A DNA stretch of 64,000 nucleotides from contig NZ_QOVJ01000003.1 in assembly GCF_004104055.1 (NCBI RefSeq), positions 248,001 through 312,000 of the forward strand, in the 5' to 3' direction. The stretch comes from Leeuwenhoekiella aestuarii. Lineage in GTDB: Bacteria > Bacteroidota > Bacteroidia > Flavobacteriales > Flavobacteriaceae. A program made the position numbers and the translations under genes. The number at the start of each line of letters is the position of its first letter. Position 1 is the stretch's first letter. This document shows, piece after piece, positions 18,045-25,706 of the stretch. The notes under the pieces were generated by a model that was given only the letters and a program-made list of their open reading frames with translations, was not told the DNA's origin and did no database searches.

Positions 18045-19022
18045 CTAGGTAGCAATCCATCTAAATGTGTGATCGCGTTTAGGTACTACGATACGTTGCG
18101 AGATCCGTTCTAAACGATCAGGCAGATTCATTAGATAATCGCGGGCACGCTCTCCTTTATCGTTAAGCCCTTTAATATCATCAATCTTCCAGTCGGTAAC
18201 TAATGATTTTAAAATGGTGATATAATCTTGTGTGGTATACACCATTGAGCGTTGAGCCGCATCAGAAAAATGTTCCCAGAGTTCGCCTATCTGCTGACCA
18301 CTTTCGCGTAAGAACATAGCAGGCATTACAATTTTATTGCGCATCATCGCTTCAAAAGCCATCATCATTTCACTAGGATCCAGTTCAAAAATACGACGTA
18401 CAAACTCCATATAAGCAGAAGCGTGACGGGCTTCGTCTTTTGCTATGGTATTACAAATTTTAGCAAGTTGTTTGTTACCTGATTTACGAGAAAACGAAGC
18501 TACACGACGGTGTGATACATTGGTAGCCAACTCTTGAAAGCTCGTGTATACAAAGTTCTTATACGGGTCCATCCCGGTACCAATATCAAAACCATCGCTG
18601 ATAAGGTATTGTGTACTTACTTCCATCTCGCGCATATTCACACGACCGGATAGGTATAAGTATTTGTTTAAAAGATCACCGTGACGGTTTTCTTCAGCCG
18701 TCCAGGCACGAACCCATTTAGACCATCCGTTACCATTTACCTGATCTACACCCTGCACACTCATTAGCCAGGATTCGTAGGTAGGAAGCGCTTCTTCTGT
18801 AATCGTATCACCTACCAAAACGGTAAAAAGGTCGTAATCCATCTCGCGGCAAAGCTCCTGAATTTCCTTAACATCGTCAATGAATTCCGGGTTTGTCGCA
18901 TCTGGAAGCATATCAGTAGGCTGCCAGTTTTCTTCAACAGATTTGAGGTATTTGCCTATCAACTCATCCATAGATTTTCCTATGGTTTGCATGACTTCTA
19001 GACGTATATTATTTAATTCCAT
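18045..19022 (-). CDS. Acyl-[ACP] desaturase (soluble, plant type)
   Basis: Introduces a double bond into acyl-ACP using a di-iron centre, O2 and reduced ferredoxin. The two iron-binding motifs are exact: EENRHG at 110-115 and DEARHA at 196-201, with further Glu ligands expected in the flanking helices. At 325 residues it matches the FA_desaturase_2 family. Its product would raise membrane fluidity. A 16-base palindrome lies 118 bases upstream and recurs before the ketoacyl-ACP synthase III gene, suggesting shared control of fatty acid synthesis. Monocistronic with a terminator downstream. Confidence 0.93.
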   Translation of the reverse strand: MELNNIRLEVMQTIGKSMDELIGKYLKSVEENWQPTDMLPDATNPEFIDDVKEIQELCREMDYDLFTVLVGDTITEEALPTYESWLMSVQGVDQVNGNGWSKWVRAWTAEENRHGDLLNKYLYLSGRVNMREMEVSTQYLISDGFDIGTGMDPYKNFVYTSFQELATNVSHRRVASFSRKSGNKQLAKICNTIAKDEARHASAYMEFVRRIFELDPSEMMMAFEAMMRNKIVMPAMFLRESGQQIGELWEHFSDAAQRSMVYTTQDYITILKSLVTDWKIDDIKGLNDKGERARDYLMNLPDRLERISQRIVVPKRDHTFRWIAT

Positions 19023-19139
19023 GGGTATTATGCTAATCGTTAAATGACATATGTAGGGTTTGTGCTTAAAAAACGCTTAAGCATCGTGCGTAAAGGTAGC
19101 AGTTTTAGACGGTTTGTACTTTAAATGCTATAAAATCTT

Positions 19140-19155
19140 ACTATGCGTGCATAGT
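19140..19155 (-). promoter_or_regulatory. Palindromic motif upstream of desaturase
   Basis: ACTATGCGTGCATAGT is a perfect 7-base inverted repeat around GT. In the direction of the desaturase it reads TATGCACGCATAG, and the same 13 bases occur at 22627-22639 in the direction of the KAS III gene. It lies 118 bases from the desaturase ATG. Candidate operator of an unknown fatty-acid regulator. Confidence 0.5.
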
Positions 19156-19214
19156 TTCTAGCTTCTCAGTTTTGTGTTTTCAAAGTTATTCGACTACTTT
19201 GATTAAAATTCTTT

Positions 19215-19904
19215 TTACTGATACTTAGAACGTGGTTTTTTTGTCTGCTTATTTTGATTTCTAATTATTATTACTTCCCCCATTAAAGCTTCGGTCATTG
19301 TAAGCTTAAATGTTCGATTCAAATTCTCCTTATCAAGTTTAAATTCCTGTACTTCAAAACCCACATAACTACATCTGATTGTGTTATACTTTTTAAAGTC
19401 TTCAGCTGATAGTTTTATAGTAAAATTTCCATCAAAGTCAGTTTGAAACGTCTTTCCAGAATTTATCAACTCAACATAAACACCTGGAAGTGGGACGTCA
19501 GATTCCTCAGATATAGTTCCATTGAAAGTGAAGACATCTTTATTACTAACAAAAAGATGATCATTTCGCCCGTCATATTGATCCTTTTGCTCTGTCTTAA
19601 CTTCAGTTTCCTGCCCCATCGCTGGTTCGCATAATGCTAACAGTGATGTAAACGCAGCAGCAATTCCCAGATTTTTAAAAGGTTTATTTTCCGGAGTAAA
19701 ATAAGTGGTTTCCAGTTGGTCTTTGCGGTACCGCCCACAAATTTTCTCACCGTTTTTAACCTTATCGGCAATTTGTTTTCGCGACAGCTCAGTAAAATCG
19801 ACAACTTCTTTTTTACAACTCGCACAAAACCGACCTTGCGAAGCAGGTGTCATTAACGACCAGTCCTCGTGGCAGGGTTCGGGTATGTGAAGTTTAAAAT
19901 ACAT
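19215..19904 (-). CDS. Carboxypeptidase-regulatory-like domain protein with N-terminal CxxC
   Basis: A 229-residue protein in two parts. Residues 1-70 contain a conserved cysteine region (CHEDW, FCASCKKEVVDFTEL) seen in many short Bacteroidota proteins. A hydrophobic segment (about 78-95) follows, then a carboxypeptidase-regulatory-like (DUF4480/CarbopepD_reg_2) beta-sandwich around 125-205 (FNGTISEESDVPLPGVYVELI, then TDFDGNFTIKL). Such beta domains also occur at the N-terminus of SusC-like receptors. The tail is basic. Function is unknown. It lies 54 bases beyond the end of the S9 peptidase gene, on the same strand, so both may share a transcript. Confidence 0.75.
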   Translation of the reverse strand: MYFKLHIPEPCHEDWSLMTPASQGRFCASCKKEVVDFTELSRKQIADKVKNGEKICGRYRKDQLETTYFTPENKPFKNLGIAAAFTSLLALCEPAMGQETEVKTEQKDQYDGRNDHLFVSNKDVFTFNGTISEESDVPLPGVYVELINSGKTFQTDFDGNFTIKLSAEDFKKYNTIRCSYVGFEVQEFKLDKENLNRTFKLTMTEALMGEVIIIRNQNKQTKKPRSKYQ

Positions 19905-19958
19905 TTTTTCGGTTTACTGTTTTCTGTTAAATCGTTTTTTAACCTGCCAACTAAAAAA

Positions 19959-22409
19959 CTATTTTCTAAGCTCTTCTTTATTCTTGATATCGCTTACATC
20001 TCGATTCTTTACATACTGCTCCAGCCATTGATCCTGTTCCCACAGCATATGCAGTATTGATTCTTTAGCGGCATAACCGTGACTCTCTTTAGGTAGCATC
20101 ACTAATCGTGCCGTTGCGCCTAATCCTTTTAACGCATTAAAATAACGTTCACTTTGTAATGGGTAGGTTCCACTGTTGTTATCAGCCACTCCGTGAATCA
20201 GCAGTAAGGGAGTTTTCATCGTATCGGCGTGCATAAACGGACTCATCTCATAATAGATTTCTGGTGCCTCCCAGTAGTTACGCTCTTCAGACTGAAACCC
20301 AAAAGGCGTCAGCGTACGGTTATAAGCTCCGCTTCGGGCGATACCGGCAGCAAAAAGATCAGAATGCGACAATAAGTTTGCGGTCATAAAAGCCCCGTAG
20401 GAGTGTCCACCAACGGCTACTTTATTTCGGTCTATATAACCGAGTTCATCAACAGCATCAATCGCCGCTTTTCCGTTAGCAACAAGTTGTTTGATAAAGG
20501 TATCATTAGGTTCGGTGTCTCCTTCACCTACAATAGGGAATGAAGCATCATCAAGCACCACATAACCACGGGTCACCCAGTATACCATAGAACCGTAATA
20601 GGGATAGGTAAACTCATTGGGGTTTGAAGTGGTTTGCCCGGCGCTATTTTTGTCTTTGTACTCGGTAGGATAAGCCCACAGCAGCATCGGTTTTTTCTCC
20701 TTCTTTTCCATATCGTAACCCACCGGCAGGTATAAAGTCCCGGAAAGTTCGAGTCCGTCATCGCGCTTGTACTTGATCACTTCTTTGTGTACATCCTGAA
20801 TACTTTTAAACGGATTCTCAAATCGCGTGATCTGCTTTAAGCTATTATTGTTTAGATCGCGGATGTAATAATTGGGATATTCGGTAGGGGCTTCTATACG
20901 AACCAGGATTTTTCCGGCTTCCATATCAATTGCCTCCTGTAAATTTTCAAGTTTATCGGTGTATTCTGACTCATAAATGCGTTCTTTTTCCTGAGTTGTC
21001 AAATTCACTTTATCTATAAATGGAAACTGTCCGCGGTCGCTAAAACCGTCACCTATCAGGTAAGCGTTTCCGTCAATAAGTGTGAGTACGTTTCGTCCAT
21101 AATCATTTTCGTGCGTTACAAAATTTCCGGGATCGCTGTAGGTGTCCTGATAATTTCGGTCTGAAATCAATACTGGTTCTGCCGAAGCATCAGCGGGATT
21201 GAAGGTATAGGTTTTGGTATTTCGCGTATTCCACCAGTAATCGTAGGCAACAGCGGTAGAATCATTGCCCCAGGTTATGCCGCTGTAACGGTTTATGGTT
21301 TTAATCACCGGTTTCACAGCACCGGTAAAAGGCGCCTCCTGCATATAAACCTGATCGCGGAATGGAACATCCACCTCGGGGTCTCCTTTATCTAAGGCCT
21401 CTGCCCAGACTAAAGTAGCAGGTTTGTCTGCACGCCAGTTGAGGCTGCGTTTTCCGGTTTGAGTCGCCATAAAGCCCTGAGGTAATTCTTCGATTAGTGG
21501 TACCTCATTAACTACTTTTACTTCGGTTCCGTCCTTTTTATATACGGTTACGGTTTCCGGAAAGCGATAATACGGAACGATATAGGAGAAGGGTTTATGA
21601 ATACTGGTAACCATTACATATTCGCCATCGGGCGAAAAGGATACGTTTGTAAACATATCTGCAGTATGCCAGATGGTTGAGGTACCATCAAGGTCTTTTT
21701 TTACCAAAACAGAAGTGGCCAGTTGCTCAAAGTTAGCCACATCATTGGGGTTTTGCAGTAAATCCTGATAGGTGCGGTTTTGTGCTTTAGAACCGTCACT
21801 GGTAGAAATCGTAGGACCGGTAGGTACCGCTTCAGCCGTATTTATCAATTCTTTTCGGGTAGCCGGAAGCATATTCAATAACAGACTTTTTCCGTCTTTA
21901 AACCAGCTGATGGGATTGCCCATATTGGCGTTGAGTGTTGCTTCGGTCAATTTACTAACAGAAGCTTTATCCAAATCCAGAATCCAAACTTCTACACCCG
22001 AATCTGTGGTGTTAGTAAGGGCCATTTTGCTTTCGTCCGGTGACCAGCTGAAATTACTCAGCTTAGGATTTTCGGGTAGTCCGCTGATCTCGCGGGCATC
22101 CATCTCATCAACACCTTTGATTTTTACATCATTGTAAAAGGTCGTTCTGCTGCCAATATTGGTTTTTGGATTGATGCGCAGTCCGCCCAGGCGTAGTTCT
22201 TCTTCAGAAAGTTCGGCGATGGTTTTATAGCTGTCTCTGTAGAGGAGGAGCATGGTGTCTCCATCAGAGTTCATCACCACGGCTGGAGCCCGGGGTACAT
22301 CAACGAGTTCGAGAATTTCTTCAGGCGGTTTCTGGTAGTCCAGATTGACCTGAGCGAACACCGATGCGGTGAGCAGAAATAAAAGGCTAAAGAGGTGGAG
22401 TTGTTTCAT
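19959..22409 (-). CDS. S9 family peptidase, secreted (S9D-like)
   Basis: An 816-residue prolyl-oligopeptidase-family serine peptidase with an N-terminal signal peptide (MKQLHLFSLLFLLTASVFAQ). The first two thirds form a beta-propeller with WSPDESKMALTN-type blades. The C-terminal alpha/beta hydrolase domain has Ser670 (GGHSYGAFM), Asp743 (HGVADNNSG) and His777 (ESHGYAAKES) as the triad. The start DYQKPPEEILELVDVPRAP is typical of the glutamyl-endopeptidase-like S9D group. It is exported, so it probably degrades peptides in the periplasm. A palindrome related to the dispersed element lies 26 bases before its start. Confidence 0.9.
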   Translation of the reverse strand: MKQLHLFSLLFLLTASVFAQVNLDYQKPPEEILELVDVPRAPAVVMNSDGDTMLLLYRDSYKTIAELSEEELRLGGLRINPKTNIGSRTTFYNDVKIKGVDEMDAREISGLPENPKLSNFSWSPDESKMALTNTTDSGVEVWILDLDKASVSKLTEATLNANMGNPISWFKDGKSLLLNMLPATRKELINTAEAVPTGPTISTSDGSKAQNRTYQDLLQNPNDVANFEQLATSVLVKKDLDGTSTIWHTADMFTNVSFSPDGEYVMVTSIHKPFSYIVPYYRFPETVTVYKKDGTEVKVVNEVPLIEELPQGFMATQTGKRSLNWRADKPATLVWAEALDKGDPEVDVPFRDQVYMQEAPFTGAVKPVIKTINRYSGITWGNDSTAVAYDYWWNTRNTKTYTFNPADASAEPVLISDRNYQDTYSDPGNFVTHENDYGRNVLTLIDGNAYLIGDGFSDRGQFPFIDKVNLTTQEKERIYESEYTDKLENLQEAIDMEAGKILVRIEAPTEYPNYYIRDLNNNSLKQITRFENPFKSIQDVHKEVIKYKRDDGLELSGTLYLPVGYDMEKKEKKPMLLWAYPTEYKDKNSAGQTTSNPNEFTYPYYGSMVYWVTRGYVVLDDASFPIVGEGDTEPNDTFIKQLVANGKAAIDAVDELGYIDRNKVAVGGHSYGAFMTANLLSHSDLFAAGIARSGAYNRTLTPFGFQSEERNYWEAPEIYYEMSPFMHADTMKTPLLLIHGVADNNSGTYPLQSERYFNALKGLGATARLVMLPKESHGYAAKESILHMLWEQDQWLEQYVKNRDVSDIKNKEELRK

Positions 22410-22434
22410 AGTAGGAATGTGCTTTTTTGGATTG

Positions 22435-22449
22435 AATCGATAATCGATT
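22435..22449. repeat. Palindrome AATCGATAATCGATT
   Basis: Fifteen-base perfect palindrome around a central A, 26 bases upstream of the S9 peptidase start. It shares the core CGATAATCG with the dispersed element copies at 8522 and 46988. The surrounding bases match less well, so it may be an independent site or a short remnant. Confidence 0.45.
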
Positions 22450-22536
22450 TATAATGCTCTGTAATTTAATCAAAAATGTTTGGAAAGTTTAGGGTTTTCT
22501 GTTTTGTAGGAAAGTTGAAACATGTAAAGTTTAATC

Positions 22537-22562
22537 GTTGAATCGTGAAAAGGTTGAATCGT
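22537..22562. repeat. Short tandem-like direct repeat
   Basis: GTTGAATCGT occurs twice with 16-base periodicity in the 339-base divergent spacer between the S9 peptidase and KAS III genes. The rest of the spacer holds a palindromic motif at 22626 and otherwise nothing recognisable. Confidence 0.4.
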
Positions 22563-22625
22563 TTTTTTTCCACTTCTCACCATTGAAACTGGGTACTAAA
22601 AATTTATAATTATTAAAGGCACTTA

Positions 22626-22639
22626 TTATGCACGCATAG
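22626..22639 (+). promoter_or_regulatory. Palindromic motif upstream of KAS III
   Basis: TTATGCACGCATAG shares thirteen exact bases (TATGCACGCATAG) with the desaturase motif and lies 110 bases before the KAS III ATG, against 118 for the desaturase. Candidate operator for joint control. Confidence 0.5.
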
Positions 22640-22748
22640 CTAAAGAGGAATACTTTAAAACATTTAAAATTGAAGAAACAGTATCTTAGGCGACTTATTA
22701 GGTGGGTATTTTGCTACACCTGTAAAAACCAATAGATTTTTTTAAACT

Positions 22749-23756
22749 ATGTATAATTCTCGAATAGCCGGTATGGGTGCTTATGTTCCTGAGAACGTGG
22801 TAACCAATGATGATTTGTCTAAAGTAATGGAAACAAATGACGCCTGGATTCAGGAGCGTACGGGTATCAAAGAACGGCGCCATATCAAAGAAGGGGATGG
22901 CAATACCACAGCGGTAATGGGTGTAAAAGCAGCAAAAATCGCTCTAGAGCGCGCAAAAATGACGGCTCAGGACATTGATATGATCGTTTTTGCCACATTG
23001 AGCCCGGATTATTATTTTCCAGGATGTGGGGTGCAGGTGCAGGAAATGCTCGATATGCATACCGTACCCGCTCTTGATGTGCGTAATCAATGTAGCGGCT
23101 TTGTGTATGCCCTTTCTACGGCAGATCAGTTTATCAAGACCGGAATGTATAAAAACATTCTCGTGATTGGTTCTGAAAATCACAGTGGCGGATTGGATAT
23201 GACCACACGGGGTCGTAGCGTTTCGGTGATTTTTGGCGATGGGGCAGGAGCTGCAGTGCTTACCCGGGAAGAGGATAACAGCAAAGGTATCTTATCTACG
23301 CATTTGCACAGTGAAGGTAAACATGCGCTTGAACTCTCGCTTAAAGGTCCGAGTACTATGGAGTGGGTGCCCGAGTTGATCGAGAAAAATCCTCAGGAAG
23401 ATATCCCCTATTATCCCTATATGAACGGCCAATTTGTATTTAAAAATGCGGTTGTGCGCTTCGCGGAAGTGATTAATGAAGGTCTCGAAAAGAATAGCCT
23501 TACGGCGCAAGATATCGATATGCTGATTCCGCATCAGGCGAATTTGCGAATTTCGCAGTTCGTTCAGAAAAAGTTTGGGTTGTCTGACGATCAGGTGTAT
23601 AACAATATCCAAAAATACGGAAACACCACAGCAGCATCAATCCCAATCGCGTTAACTGAAGCCTGGGAAAATGGAAAAATAAAAGAAGGGGATACAGTGG
23701 TACTTGCAGCCTTTGGTAGCGGATTCACCTGGGCAAGTGCGATTATTAAATGGTAG
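22749..23756 (+). CDS. 3-oxoacyl-ACP synthase III (FabH-like)
   Basis: Condenses an acyl-CoA primer with malonyl-ACP to start fatty acid synthesis, or a related ketosynthase reaction. The catalytic triad is complete: Cys115 (NQCSGFVYAL), His262 (IPHQANLRIS) and Asn292 (GNTTAASIPIAL). The ends (RIAGMGAYVPENVVTNDDL and AFGSGFTWASAIIKW) are full length at 335 residues. Flavobacteria often have several KAS III copies, and the canonical fabH usually sits beside plsX and rpmF. That context is absent here, so this may be an accessory copy. It shares an upstream palindrome with the acyl-ACP desaturase gene. Confidence 0.92.
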   Translation: MYNSRIAGMGAYVPENVVTNDDLSKVMETNDAWIQERTGIKERRHIKEGDGNTTAVMGVKAAKIALERAKMTAQDIDMIVFATLSPDYYFPGCGVQVQEMLDMHTVPALDVRNQCSGFVYALSTADQFIKTGMYKNILVIGSENHSGGLDMTTRGRSVSVIFGDGAGAAVLTREEDNSKGILSTHLHSEGKHALELSLKGPSTMEWVPELIEKNPQEDIPYYPYMNGQFVFKNAVVRFAEVINEGLEKNSLTAQDIDMLIPHQANLRISQFVQKKFGLSDDQVYNNIQKYGNTTAASIPIALTEAWENGKIKEGDTVVLAAFGSGFTWASAIIKW

Positions 23757-23800
23757 AGACCTCTCTGCCCTCCGGGCATCTCTTCCAATGGGCGAGAATT
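23757..23800. repeat. REP-like remnant after KAS III
   Basis: The stretch contains GCCCTCCGGGC, a palindrome, followed by a further GGGCGAGA. This kind of GC-rich hairpin in an AT-rich spacer resembles dispersed flavobacterial intergenic repeats, but only one copy is in this window. Confidence 0.3.
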
Positions 23801-23812
23801 TCAATAAAATCT

Positions 23813-23846
23813 AAAAAGGTAACACTATTAATTTGTTGCCTTTTTT
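23813..23846. terminator. Probable terminator
   Basis: GGTAACA (23818-23824) and TGTTGCC (23834-23840) pair, with A-run before and T-run after, between convergent genes. Confidence 0.7.
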
Positions 23847-23861
23847 AATTTTTAATTCCGC

Positions 23862-24878
23862 TTAGCGGGTGAAATTGCGGTGTTGCGTGGCTGTGAAATA
23901 GTCTCTAAAAATCTGATTGATGATATTGTTTTCTCTTGCAGCATTGATCCCTAAATGTGGATACATCTCAATAATTGCTTGAGAAAGCCGTCTTACCGAA
24001 GCAGTAGCGGTCTCGTGAACCAGTATGATAAAATCAGCAGTAAGACCTTTACCAAATTCTATTTGTTGTTCAATAGTTTCAGCAAAGGCATCACTGTTTT
24101 GATTGGCTTTAGCGATGGTATCTTTCAGTGATTTAATATCTAAATCTTTATCAATTTTTAGGACTTCTTCTTTAAAATGGGTAGACATACCGATATAATT
24201 GACCCAGAGCGTCAAATCTGCAAATACCCGAAAGTTGACTTTAAAAATAGGATTGGGTAGGTTAAACTGATCGTATTGAAAGCTATCTGCTTCCTCAACC
24301 ATCAAATCTTCAATGTTAAAGGAACAGGTACTTGAGGCCTGCATTCCCATCGTATTCCAGTCGTCAATAAGATTAACACCTGCTTTGGGAACGACAAAGG
24401 ATTTAAATAGCGGGCTTCCATCTTCCTGTAAGAGTTCTTTTCCGTTTTCTTTGATTTTTGCATTGACAGTGACGTGGGTGAGATAGGGGCCTCCGGTAGC
24501 ATACTTCCAGGTTCCGGAAAGTTTATACTGATCGCCTGTTTTTTCGGCTACGCCAAATAAGCCCCCGCTACCGCCCAGAATGGGTTTTTGATGGGTGCCT
24601 GTAAAAATACGCTGCGCTGTCTCCCGCTTCAGGTTTCCTATAAAATAATTGGCACCGCTGCAGAGCGTGACTGTCCAGCCCAGGCTTCCGTCTATTTGAG
24701 CGAGTTCTTTCAGTTTGTGCAGTCCTTCAACCAGCGTTAATTCTAATCCGCCATGGCTTTTAGGTACCCAGATATTCCATAGGTTTTCACTAGTAATCCA
24801 TTCCAGAATCTCCGGACTTAATTTTTTCGCCCCTAAAAGACGTTTGCTAAGCAGTTTGTGGTCTGAGTTCTTGTTCAT
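23862..24878 (-). CDS. Acyl-CoA dehydrogenase-family flavoprotein
   Basis: A 338-residue protein with the acyl-CoA dehydrogenase fold. N-terminal helices (EILEWITSENLWNIWVPKSHGGLEL) are followed by the middle beta domain (YKLSGTWKYATGGPYLTHVTV, then WNTMGMQASSTCSFNIEDL). The C-terminal helical part carries SVRRLSQAIIEMYPHLGINA. The length is short for a true dehydrogenase (about 380). The style is closer to HpaB/DszC-like flavin monooxygenases and related enzymes, so the reaction is uncertain. Its start overlaps the pnuT gene by 32 bases, so both genes lie under the TPP riboswitch. That suggests thiamine-linked regulation, but no thiamine role is known for this family. Confidence 0.7.
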   Translation of the reverse strand: MNKNSDHKLLSKRLLGAKKLSPEILEWITSENLWNIWVPKSHGGLELTLVEGLHKLKELAQIDGSLGWTVTLCSGANYFIGNLKRETAQRIFTGTHQKPILGGSGGLFGVAEKTGDQYKLSGTWKYATGGPYLTHVTVNAKIKENGKELLQEDGSPLFKSFVVPKAGVNLIDDWNTMGMQASSTCSFNIEDLMVEEADSFQYDQFNLPNPIFKVNFRVFADLTLWVNYIGMSTHFKEEVLKIDKDLDIKSLKDTIAKANQNSDAFAETIEQQIEFGKGLTADFIILVHETATASVRRLSQAIIEMYPHLGINAARENNIINQIFRDYFTATQHRNFTR

Positions 24879-25449
24879 TTTTGATTAGTTTTCGCCATTT
24901 TAAATATCCCGAAGTACCCACAATAAATAAGAAAACGGTAAGGCCGGCATAAATGTATAGTTCTTTGTTAATGAGTAGGGGTATAGAAATGATGTTGCTA
25001 ATGTTGAGGTAGATCCAGTTTTCAATTTTTCGCTTGGCCATCAACCACATTCCTGCCCAGGCAAATGCGCTTACTACAGAATCCAGATAGGGTACATCAG
25101 AATTGGTATGCTGCGTGAGCCAATAACACATCAACACAAAGCAACCGGCAACAATGCCCGCTGCTTTTAAATGTTCGTTACGGGTAGCATAGGTGATAGG
25201 TGTTTCGTGTTGCTGCTTGCCAAACTTCCAATACAGCCAACCGTATACGCTCATCACCAGGTAGTAGAGGTGCAGCAAAATATCGGCATAGAGTTTAGAA
25301 TGGTACAGCACCCACATCCCGATAACTATACTAATAATGCCAAAAATATAATTGTTGACGTTGTTCTTGTGGGCAAGTAAAACCTGAGTAATACCAAAAG
25401 CGGTACCCAACCATTGTAGCCAAATAAAATTCATAAAAAAACCTTCCAT
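24847..25449 (-). CDS. pnuT: Thiamine transporter PnuT (PnuC family)
   Basis: A 200-residue membrane protein with about seven helices (WLQWLGTAFGITQVLLAH, IFGIISIVIGMWVLYH and YLVMSVYGWLYW among them), matching the PnuC nicotinamide riboside transporter family. The WKFG element and a Trp-rich region are typical. A TPP riboswitch upstream points to the PnuT variant that takes up thiamine. The start may be at 25449 or five codons in at 25434. The acyl-CoA dehydrogenase-like gene overlaps its end by 32 bases. Confidence 0.88.
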   Translation of the reverse strand: MEGFFMNFIWLQWLGTAFGITQVLLAHKNNVNNYIFGIISIVIGMWVLYHSKLYADILLHLYYLVMSVYGWLYWKFGKQQHETPITYATRNEHLKAAGIVAGCFVLMCYWLTQHTNSDVPYLDSVVSAFAWAGMWLMAKRKIENWIYLNISNIISIPLLINKELYIYAGLTVFLFIVGTSGYLKWRKLIKNEQELRPQTA

Positions 25450-25502
25450 CAGATGTGGTTTTGAATTACCAAAAACATGAGGAGATGTGCCACAGAGGCA
25501 TC

Positions 25503-25522
25503 AAAAAGGAGAACCCTTTTTG
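25503..25522 (-). terminator. Riboswitch-associated intrinsic hairpin
   Basis: On the minus strand AAAAAGG pairs with CCTTTTT around a short loop, with the second arm ending in a five-T run, just after the TPP aptamer and before pnuT. Plausible expression platform. Confidence 0.5.
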
Positions 25523-25526
25523 GCTT

Positions 25527-25619
25527 AAATCCCTACGCCGGCATTATCCGGATCAGGTGTAGAGCAGTTGCTCCCGGGTATCATCTCAGCCTACATTCAA
25601 TTGAGTAAGCACCCCATTT
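25527..25619 (-). promoter_or_regulatory. TPP riboswitch (THI element)
   Basis: On the minus strand the leader shows the conserved aptamer parts in order: GGGGTGC (25615-25609), CTGAGATGATACCC (25589-25576), and ACCTGATCCGGATAATGCCG followed by GCGTAGGGA (25558-25530). AAAT and ATTT at the two ends can close P1. It controls pnuT and, by overlap, the downstream flavoprotein. Thiamine pyrophosphate binding would shut off expression, probably through the hairpin at 25503-25522. Confidence 0.95.
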
Positions 25620-25626
25620 CTAGTTG

Positions 25627-25634
25627 TAAAGTTA
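25627..25634 (-). promoter_or_regulatory. Putative -7 box TAACTTTA
   Basis: One mismatch to TAnnTTTG on the minus strand, placed so that transcription would start at about the first base of the riboswitch. This supports the riboswitch boundary. Confidence 0.45.
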
Positions 25635-25648
25635 GGTGTATCTTATTA

Positions 25649-25687
25649 AAAAACGCCCTAAAATCAGATAGATTTAGGGCGTTTTTT
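25649..25687 (-). terminator. Terminator of fumarylacetoacetase gene
   Basis: AAAACGCCCTAAA and TTTAGGGCGTTTT form a strong stem with A- and T-runs. It lies immediately upstream of the pnuT promoter. Confidence 0.85.
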
Positions 25688-25706
25688 AAAAGTCTTTTAA
25701 AGCCAA

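Noticed and set aside
21772-22137. Forward frame of 121 residues over the S9 peptidase
   Set aside because: Opposite an intact propeller coding region; residue pattern is not protein-like.
23292-23612. Antisense frame of 106 residues in the KAS III gene
   Set aside because: Shadow of the coding strand; no homologous motif and no promoter.
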